The translations under genes and the position numbers were made by a program. From positions 1 to 11,833 of the forward strand of contig JABZKE010000005.1 in NCBI GenBank assembly GCA_015257445.1: a DNA stretch of 11,833 nt, read 5' to 3'. Origin of the DNA: Nanosynbacter sp. GTDB lineage: Bacteria > Patescibacteriota > Saccharimonadia > Saccharimonadales > Saccharimonadaceae. The notes under the pieces were generated by a model. It was not told the origin of the DNA, did no database searches, and saw only the letters and a list, made by a program, of their open reading frames with translations. This document shows positions 1 through 4,901 of this stretch, piece by piece (position 1 is the first letter of the stretch; every line of letters starts with the position of its first letter).

Positions 1-1
1 T

Positions 2-2494
2 CACGGTTTAACTGTGGCAGTGGAAGATTCCTTGACCCGCTATAACAGATTACGAGGACGTAGGACTTGGTACGTGCCAGGAGCGGATCATGCTGGCTTT
101 GAAACCTGGGTGGTTTATGAACGTGAATTAGAAAAATCGGGTCGTTCTCGTTTCTCGATGAGTCGTGATGAAATTTATAGCGAAGTCTGGAATTTTGTAC
201 AGAGTAAACGTGGTGATATGGAGCTGCAGCTACGCGCGCTCGGGGCTTCTTGTTCATGGCAGGATCTCACTTTTACCCTGGATGAAAATGTAGTGCGCCG
301 CACTTATAAGACCTTTGAACAGATGTGGAAGGATGGTCTGATTTATCGTGGCGAAAAATTAGTAAATTATTGTACGAAACATCAGACGGCTTTTGCGGAT
401 ATCGAGGTGGAATACAAGGATGAAAAAGGTATTCTCTACGAGATTAAATATCCATTTGGGCCGGGGGTAGATAGTGACGCTAAGGTGGAACTTCTAGATG
501 AAAATGGTGAAGTCGAGAGAGTAATTGAGGGGGGTGTAGTGGTTTCAACTACGCGTCCAGAAACCTTATTCGGTGATACAGCGGTGGCGATTAACCCAAA
601 TGACAAGCGTTATGAATTTTTGCATGGTAAGACTTTAATTTTGCCGCTAACTGGTCGTGAAATTCCGGTAGTACTGGATGAACATGCAGAGATGGACTTC
701 GGTACAGGGGTAGTGAAGATTACGCCGGCACATGATAATGATGATTTTGAGGTGGGATTGCGACATGATCTACCGAGAATTCAGGTGATTGGATTCGATG
801 GTAAGATGTTGCCTGTCTGTGGTGAAGAAATTGCTGGGCTGACAGTAGAAGAAGCGCGTAAGAAGACGGTGAAAATGCTGAAGGATGCAGGCTTACTGGT
901 CGGCGAAAAGAAAATGCAACATTCCGTAGCGCACTGTTATAAGTGTGGCACGGTGATCGAACCGATGTTGAAAGAACAGTGGTTTATCGATACCTCAAAG
1001 CTAGCGAAGATGGCAATCGAGCGCTTAAATAATAATGAAATTAAGTTTTATCCAGAGAATAAGCAGAAGGTTTTGATTAATTATCTCGAGGGGTTGAAAG
1101 ATTGGAATATTTCACGTCAGATTCCTTGGGGAATTGCAATTCCGATGTTCCACAAAATCGATCCGAACGCGGAAGGTGAAGAATGGGTGTTCGATACTAG
1201 AACACATCTGTTTGAGATCGAAATTGGGGGTGTAAAATATCGTCGGGATGAGGATACTTTTGATACGTGGTTCTCTTCCTCGCACTGGCCAATTGTTTGT
1301 ACGAACTGGGAAGAGGGTTTCAAAAATGAATTCTATCCACTAAATGTGATGGAAACCGGAGCAGATATTTTGTTTGCTTGGGTGGCCAGAATGATTATGA
1401 TGGGGATTTACGTGACAGGTGAAGTACCATTCCGTGAGGTATACCTACACGGTTTAGTGCTTGACGCTAAGGGTAAAAAAATGTCCAAGTCTAAGGGTAA
1501 TGTGATTAACCCGATGGAATTGATTGAAAAATATGGTTCGGATGCTTTCCGTATGGGGATTTTGCGTGGCCGCTCAGCGGGATTAAACCAGGCTTTCTCA
1601 GAGAATTCAGTGATTTCGAGCCGTAATCTTTGTAATAAATTGTGGAATGTTTCACGGTTTGTGCAAGGAATGGTGGATGAATCTGCGGCGGATTCAACAG
1701 AGACAAGCGTTGTAGAATATACAACGGAAAATGCAGGTGAAGACTGGATTTGTCATGAAATTAACCGGGCTAGCTCGATGCTGGAACAGGCGATGAGTGA
1801 ATATCGTTTCTCTGAGGCGGTGGAAATTGTTTATAGTTTGGTTTGGGATAAGTATGCAGACTGGTTCCTAGAGAGCCAGAAGATTTTTAAGAATATTCCT
1901 TTACTTAAGAAGACTTTAGAGAATGTTTTGATGATGATGCATCCTTTTGCGCCTTTCGTAACAGAGGTGATTTGGCAAAATCTTTCTTGGACTTCCGGTA
2001 TGGTGATCGACGCGGGTTGGTCTGAAAACATGAAGTACGATGAAATTTCAGCGATGAATTTCGAACGTATGATTGAGGTGGTGACGAAGATTCGTGCGAC
2101 GAACAATTCCCTGTCGCTTCTAAATAATAATAAGAAATTCGGTCTACTCTTTGGTGAAGACGTAATGGCGATTGAAAATACCTTGCTTTTGAAATTCCTA
2201 TCGCATGTACCTTATATTTCCTCGACCAATGGTACGCCAAGAGGTTTGAAATTAGCGATTGCAAACCATGAGTTATATCTCGATGTGACAGCTGAGGTGG
2301 TAGCTAAGTATAAGGATGAACTGACGGAGAAGATTTTAGCAGTAGGTCGAGAACTTGATGGGTTAAATTCACGTATGATGAATCCAAATTATGTGGAAAG
2401 AGCACCGGTGGAATTAGTGAGAGAGACGCGTAATCTGATCGCAGAAAAAGAAAAGCTGATCGAAGAAATGAAAATGCAGCTAAATGTAATCTAA
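2..2494 (+). CDS. valS: Valyl-tRNA synthetase, 5'-truncated by the window edge
   Basis: Cytoplasmic class I synthetase that charges tRNA-Val with valine. The reading frame is open to the window edge, so the GTG at 14 is not the start. The first complete codon (base 2) is a His that aligns with the last His of the HIGH motif, so roughly 45 N-terminal residues are missing. Numbering from that His (830 residues): the DHAG segment of the catalytic fold follows near 26; the CP1 editing domain shows TTRPETLFGD (183-192) and GTGVVKITPAHD; a CxxC pair lies at 312/315 (HCYKCGTVIEP); then DTWFSSSHWPI, ETGADILFAWVARMIMMG and the KMSKS loop at bases 1478-1492. The anticodon-binding domain follows, and the last 65 or so residues are charged and helical, like the ValRS C-terminal coiled-coil arm. 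ValRS is preferred over IleRS and LeuRS because of these motif variants and the C-terminal arm. No frameshift is visible. Confidence 0.97.
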   Translation, partial: HGLTVAVEDSLTRYNRLRGRRTWYVPGADHAGFETWVVYERELEKSGRSRFSMSRDEIYSEVWNFVQSKRGDMELQLRALGASCSWQDLTFTLDENVVRRTYKTFEQMWKDGLIYRGEKLVNYCTKHQTAFADIEVEYKDEKGILYEIKYPFGPGVDSDAKVELLDENGEVERVIEGGVVVSTTRPETLFGDTAVAINPNDKRYEFLHGKTLILPLTGREIPVVLDEHAEMDFGTGVVKITPAHDNDDFEVGLRHDLPRIQVIGFDGKMLPVCGEEIAGLTVEEARKKTVKMLKDAGLLVGEKKMQHSVAHCYKCGTVIEPMLKEQWFIDTSKLAKMAIERLNNNEIKFYPENKQKVLINYLEGLKDWNISRQIPWGIAIPMFHKIDPNAEGEEWVFDTRTHLFEIEIGGVKYRRDEDTFDTWFSSSHWPIVCTNWEEGFKNEFYPLNVMETGADILFAWVARMIMMGIYVTGEVPFREVYLHGLVLDAKGKKMSKSKGNVINPMELIEKYGSDAFRMGILRGRSAGLNQAFSENSVISSRNLCNKLWNVSRFVQGMVDESAADSTETSVVEYTTENAGEDWICHEINRASSMLEQAMSEYRFSEAVEIVYSLVWDKYADWFLESQKIFKNIPLLKKTLENVLMMMHPFAPFVTEVIWQNLSWTSGMVIDAGWSENMKYDEISAMNFERMIEVVTKIRATNNSLSLLNNNKKFGLLFGEDVMAIENTLLLKFLSHVPYISSTNGTPRGLKLAIANHELYLDVTAEVVAKYKDELTEKILAVGRELDGLNSRMMNPNYVERAPVELVRETRNLIAEKEKLIEEMKMQLNVI

Positions 2495-2550
2495 AAAATT
2501 CAGTCGTTCCCTGCTGAGTATTAGAGGTAGATGTAAATATTCTAGATAAG

Positions 2551-2577
2551 AAACTTCGGTGATGAGCCGAAGTTTTT
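2551..2577 (+). terminator. Intrinsic terminator of valS
   Basis: A perfect 9-bp stem (AAACTTCGG, 2551-2559, pairing with CCGAAGTTT, 2567-2575) closes a 7-base loop and runs into five T's (2573-2577). It lies 57 bases after the valS stop and nothing else nearby needs termination, so it most likely ends the valS transcript. Confidence 0.85.
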
Positions 2578-2722
2578 CGTGGTATTCAATATAAAAGCTG
2601 AGAGTTGAGTCTAATGATTGTTTGACTCAGAGGCTATAAATTAAGCTTAATGCGCGTTTATGGCTATAAAAGCAAAATAAGTAGTGTAATTCCCTGTTAG
2701 TTTATAGTTTTATAGAGGAATA

Positions 2723-2851
2723 TTAGCATCCTTGATAGAATTTTAATAATATATTTAGCCTTATTTTAACATCCTAGATATAATTTTCACGAAAAATTTA
2801 GCTTACTTTTAGCATCCTAAAAAGAAGTACTTTTTATTTTATAAAATTTAG
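2723..2851. repeat. Three imperfect 43-bp direct repeats
   Basis: Units begin at 2723, 2766 and 2809, exactly 43 bases apart, each starting TTAGCATCCT or TTAACATCCT. By hand alignment units 1 and 2 match at 32 of 43 positions; both share GATA.AATTTT in the middle and ATTTAGC near the end. Unit 3 keeps only the first 10 bases well and has diverged after that. The constant period supports true tandem duplication rather than chance in AT-rich DNA. Function is unknown. Confidence 0.7.
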
Positions 2852-2856
2852 ACACA

Positions 2857-2940
2857 AAAATACTATGCGCTATTTTAAGGCTATATTATTCCTTCTCCAT
2901 GTGAAAAAATGGCGTGAAAATACTATGCTTCCCTGTTAAG
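2857..2940. repeat. Direct repeat of AAAATACTATGC plus a TTAAG end
   Basis: AAAATACTATGC occurs at 2857-2868 and 2917-2928, 60 bases apart, each followed 6-7 bases later by TTAAG, giving a 23-24 bp imperfect repeat. The shorter core AAAATACTA recurs at 2965-2973. The second copy runs into TTCCCTGTTA (2929-2938), which also occurs at 2690-2699. These may be remnants of an element end or repeated binding sites. Confidence 0.5.
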
Positions 2941-2972
2941 CACATGAAAAATCTTGTACAGTGTAAAATACT

Positions 2973-3006
2973 AATGTTTAATGCTTGACAAATAAGCATA
3001 AACATT
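2973..3006. repeat. 13-bp inverted repeat with one bulged base
   Basis: AATGTTT (2973-2979), a bulged A (2980) and ATGCTT (2981-2986) pair with AAGCAT (2994-2999) and AAACATT (3000-3006) around the 7-base loop GACAAAT. No T-run follows on either strand, so it does not look like an intrinsic terminator. TTGACA at 2985-2990 lies across the loop, and TAATAA at 3010-3015 follows at a rather long 19-base spacing, so a promoter overlapping an operator-like palindrome is possible, although no gene follows. An element-end palindrome or structured RNA are alternatives. Confidence 0.55.
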
Positions 3007-3250
3007 TCCTAATAAGGTACTGATCTGTTCTTTTATGACCCAATTACCGAGGCGCTATCGTATTTAAAATTATGTGTTCCGTTAAAAAAATTCGATAATT
3101 GTTATGTCTATATTAGCGTGAGCGGGTTGCTAAGTCAAGTGGGTACTAAATATAGAGAAGATTTGAAATAAACTTATGCATTTTCTGGAAAAGTCGGGGG
3201 AATAATGGTGAAAAAGCCTATCTATGAGCATTAAGTGGATTTATATAAAA

Positions 3251-3365
3251 AGGGAACTAGTGCAAAAAATGCACGGGTTGGGATATTCGGGTTTTAATCT
3301 GGTTATTGGGTTAGGATATATCGGAATATTCAAGTAGGGAACTGGTGCAAAAAATGCATGGGTTG
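3251..3365. repeat. Pair of 30-bp direct repeats upstream of the transposase fragment
   Basis: Two near-identical 30-base copies, 3251-3280 and 3336-3365, differ at 2 positions and are offset by 85 bases. Each begins AGGGAACT and ends GGGTTG. Each contains a small palindrome: GTGCA-AAAAA-TGCAC in copy 1 (perfect), GTGCA-AAAAA-TGCAT in copy 2. Copy 2 ends about 55 bases before the transposase start, where the left end of an insertion sequence would be expected. I did not find a matching inverted copy downstream. The duplication may be two left ends, one from an older insertion, or a pair of protein-binding sites. Confidence 0.65.
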
Positions 3366-3388
3366 ATCGGGTGATTTTTTGGGTTATG

Positions 3389-3418
3389 TTGGAAAAGGGA
3401 AGAAGGTTATGTTAAAAT
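3389..3418 (+). promoter_or_regulatory. Possible promoter of the transposase fragment
   Basis: TTGGAA (3389-3394), an 18-base spacer and TAAAAT (3413-3418) resemble a sigma-70 promoter. The predicted transcription start, seven bases past the -10, falls on the GTG at 3425, which would make the mRNA leaderless with the same -10 to start codon distance as tsaD. Both boxes are imperfect, so this is tentative. Confidence 0.35.
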
Positions 3419-3607
3419 GTGGTTGTGGCATATATTAGAAAATTTAAGACAGCTTCAGGGGCGACTGGTGTGCAAGTTTGCTATAAAGAACATGGCAAGG
3501 TTGTGAAACTGATACATGTGGGTTCTAGTAACTCGGAATTGGGGCTGACGAAACTTCTAAGAAAGGCCCAAGATATTATCGATGCAGGGAAGCGTAGGCT
3601 TTTTTAA
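3419..3607 (+). pseudogene. IS1634-like transposase, N-terminal fragment
   Basis: The 62-codon frame (AYIRKFKTASGATGVQVCYK, then HGKVVKLIHVGSSNSELGLT and a short amphipathic helix) resembles the N-terminal region of IS1634/IS4-type transposases: an [AF][YI]RK.KT.SG.T.VQ strand pattern followed by KVVK..H[IV]GS. It stops at 3605-3607 where the family normally continues for several hundred residues with the DDE catalytic domain; no such domain is visible downstream. Start choice: GTG 3419 or GTG 3425. The second gives a VAYIRK N-terminus closer to the family and fits the possible leaderless promoter; an ATG at 3417 is out of frame. The fragment ends close to the natural N-terminal domain boundary, so it could be an internal-deletion remnant or a retained small DNA-binding protein. 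The family call rests on recall of motifs, not on a search. Confidence 0.65.
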
Positions 3608-3932
3608 TCGAGTAATAGTAAATTAGAGTTATTTTTGATTGATTTTTAAATTTGTTTGAAGAGCAATTTAACAGGTGCGGTTAAAAATAACTAAATTTGG
3701 TTTATTTTTGATGGATTGCCGTCAGAAATTTATAATTAGCCACTATATAGAGGTTTTATTTTGATGGACTTCTTTTTGAATTTATCAGTACTGGATTTGG
3801 CCTTTAAGGTAGTTTTTTTGACTGAGATTGGTTTGTTTTTTAGAGTAGTTTATTTTTGACTGAGATTGGTTTGGTTTTTAGGGTAGTTTTATTTTGACTT
3901 CGATTTTTAATTTTTACTAATTTTGTTTATGC
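3608..3932. other. T-rich non-coding region before thyX
   Basis: About 325 bases with no plausible gene. Blocks of the form GTT(T)TATTTTTGA recur on the + strand, with the G of the TTGA at 3637, 3710, 3763, 3820, 3858 and 3896. The last three form a regular tandem array. The composition is strongly T-biased on the + strand. No terminator hairpin for the transposase fragment is evident. Confidence 0.6.
3808..3909. repeat. Imperfect 36-38 bp tandem repeats, T-rich
   Basis: Units start near 3808, 3844 and 3882. The first two share GTAGTTT, then TTTTTGACTGAGATTGGTTT, then a run of G/T ending in TTTTTA. The third keeps GTAGTTTTATTTTGACTT and is cut short around 3909. The array ends about 24 bases before the thyX -35 box, so it may affect thyX expression, but no known operator is recognisable. 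Confidence 0.65.
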
Positions 3933-3960
3933 TTGAAAAATTCAAATTTATTGATATGAT
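3933..3960 (+). promoter_or_regulatory. Promoter of thyX
   Basis: TTGAAA (3933-3938), a 16-base spacer and TATGAT (3955-3960), with TGA directly before the -10 giving an extended -10 match. The predicted start near 3967 leaves a 5' UTR of about 56 bases containing the Shine-Dalgarno. The bspA-like gene uses the same TTGAAA -35. Confidence 0.65.
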
Positions 3961-3965
3961 TTGAA
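3941..3965. promoter_or_regulatory. Inverted repeat overlapping the thyX -10
   Basis: TTCAAAT (3941-3947) and ATTTGAA (3959-3965) form a perfect 7-bp inverted repeat with an 11-base gap, covering the spacer and the -10 box. A dimeric repressor could bind here. In such AT-rich DNA a 7-bp palindrome can arise by chance, and no regulator gene is present, so this is a weak operator candidate. Confidence 0.3.
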
Positions 3966-4011
3966 TTAGCTTGAATTATTATTCGACAGAGAAACGTTGG
4001 TTTAGTACATT

Positions 4012-4017
4012 AGGAGG
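4012..4017 (+). promoter_or_regulatory. Shine-Dalgarno of thyX
   Basis: AGGAGG sits five bases before the ATG at 4023 and fixes that start. It shows the host uses a normal anti-SD, which makes the missing SD at tsaD more telling. Confidence 0.85.
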
Positions 4018-4022
4018 TTGAA

Positions 4023-4679
4023 ATGAAAATCATGGAAACAAGTGCAAGATTGTTGAATCCATTTTTGGATGATCTTTCGGATGAATTTTATCTGCAGATG
4101 TTATTAAGACATGTAGAAAAATGTGGCAGAATTTGCTATCTGAGTGAGCCTAAGGATCCGGAGGGAAGTACCGAGAAGTTTGTTCGGATGCTGATCAAAA
4201 ATGGGCATGAGTCACCACTGGAGCATGGAAGTTGTACGTTCAAAATTGTGACGGATCGGGCAATTTCACAGGAAATTGTGAGACATCGTTTGGCGTCTTA
4301 TTCTCAGGAATCTACGAGGTATTGTAATTATGCGAATGGGAAATTTGCAAGGGGGATTACAGTGATTGAGTCGAGTGGCCTGGCGGAAAATGAGGCGAGG
4401 GAATGGCTGAATTTAATGGAGATGTCGGAGAGGACGTACCTACATCAAATTGATGCTGGCGTGAAGCCGGAAAAGGCGCGGGATGTGTTGCCGCTTTGCT
4501 TGAAAACGGAACTAATGATGACGGCAAATTTTAGAGAATGGCGACATTTTTTGAAATTGCGCGGTTCGAGAATGGCACATCCAGAAATTCGGAAGCTAGC
4601 TAGACAAATTTACGAAGTTTTTCAGCAGGCGATTCCAGTACTAGTGGAAGATATTAAGCTTGCGGATATGGATGACTGA
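4023..4679 (+). CDS. thyX: FAD-dependent thymidylate synthase ThyX
   Basis: Makes dTMP from dUMP using methylene-tetrahydrofolate and NADPH through a flavin, a cytoplasmic step of DNA precursor synthesis. The 218-residue length is normal for the family. The signature RHRX7S is present as R87-H88-R89 ... S97 (RHRLASYSQES), preceded by GHESPLEH (61-68). The C-terminal part carries NFREWRHFLKLRG and AHPEIRKLA, matching the family's nucleotide-binding region, so all recognisable key elements are intact. The ATG is fixed by AGGAGG. The gene appears monocistronic, with its own promoter and a terminator 74 bases after the stop. The stop codon is TGA, showing that UGA is not recoded here. ThyX tetramerises and does not need dihydrofolate reductase to recycle folate as ThyA does, which suits organisms with reduced folate metabolism. 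No thyA is visible in the window. Confidence 0.96.
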   Translation: MKIMETSARLLNPFLDDLSDEFYLQMLLRHVEKCGRICYLSEPKDPEGSTEKFVRMLIKNGHESPLEHGSCTFKIVTDRAISQEIVRHRLASYSQESTRYCNYANGKFARGITVIESSGLAENEAREWLNLMEMSERTYLHQIDAGVKPEKARDVLPLCLKTELMMTANFREWRHFLKLRGSRMAHPEIRKLARQIYEVFQQAIPVLVEDIKLADMDD

Positions 4680-4752
4680 AAACTGAAGGATGAGTAAAAA
4701 GCGTGTCCGTAAAAAGATGAGATAAACTGAAAAATAAATGAATTGTTCAACC

Positions 4753-4782
4753 AAAAAGACTCGCGGAGGGCGAGTCTTTTTT
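4753..4782. terminator. Bidirectional terminator between thyX and the BspA-like gene
   Basis: An 11-bp stem (4753-4763 with 4771-4781, core AAAAAGACTCG / CGAGTCTTTTT) has a 7-base loop (CGGAGGG). Six T's end it on the + strand (4777-4782) and five A's begin it (4753-4757), so it also ends in a U-run when read from the - strand. It lies between convergent genes and can terminate both. Confidence 0.88.
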
Positions 4783-4832
4783 ACGTACTGAAATATCTCG
4801 GAGAGTGAGAGAGGGGAGAGGGAATTATCGGA

Positions 4833-4852
4833 CAACTTCGGATGGGAAGTTG
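4833..4852. other. Hairpin past the end of the BspA-like gene
   Basis: CAACTTC (4833-4839) and GAAGTTG (4846-4852) form a perfect 7-bp stem with a 6-base loop, 49 bases past the stop of the - strand gene. No U-run follows on that strand, so it is not a standard terminator. It might stabilise the 3' end of the mRNA or help pausing. A purine-only stretch broken by single T's (4801-4822) lies beside it. Confidence 0.4.
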
Positions 4853-4901
4853 GGATTTTCGTTAAATAAAATCGATTGTTTAGACGGAAATGGATAGGGA
4901 A

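Larger units (their letters stand above)
2578..3418. other. Gene-free, AT-rich, repeat-containing region
   Basis: About 840 bases with no open frame that looks like a protein in either direction and a visibly lower G+C than the flanking genes. It holds several families of short direct repeats (2723-2851, 2857-2940, 3251-3365) and a long bulged inverted repeat (2973-3006). A minor direct repeat GGCTATAAA occurs at 2632 and 2662, and a small inverted repeat (TGAGTC at 2606-2611, GACTCA at 2624-2629) follows the valS terminator. I looked for the conserved cores of RNase P RNA, SRP RNA, tmRNA and tRNA by eye and recognised none. Decayed mobile-element DNA is the simplest reading, because a transposase fragment sits at its right edge; a regulatory RNA cannot be excluded by eye. 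Confidence 0.6.

Noticed and set aside
14..16. GTG as the start codon of valS
   Set aside because: The frame is open to the left edge and the residues before it align with the HIGH motif region, so the true start lies outside the window.
1905..2264. 119-codon - strand open frame inside valS
   Set aside because: Antisense shadow of the ValRS anticodon-binding domain; Ser/Lys/His-rich translation without motifs.
2507..2513. TTCCCTG motif seen at 2507, 2690, 2929 and on the - strand near tsaD
   Set aside because: A heptamer is expected once or twice by chance in this length; four copies with no shared position relative to genes is not enough to call a site. Only the two longer TTCCCTGTTA copies are noted, with the repeats.
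2723..2851. Possible CRISPR array
   Set aside because: The 43-base units are contiguous and diverged with no constant repeat plus unique spacer pattern, and there are no cas genes.
3205..3234. Nine-residue leader-like peptide (MVKKPIYEH) after a GGGGGA sequence
   Set aside because: Too short to support; no attenuator hairpin or amino-acid codon run and no downstream gene close enough to regulate.
4690..4725. Eleven-residue basic peptide (MSKKRVRKKMR) just after thyX
   Set aside because: The GAAGG that might serve as SD touches the ATG, leaving no usable spacing; very short and lysine-rich by composition.
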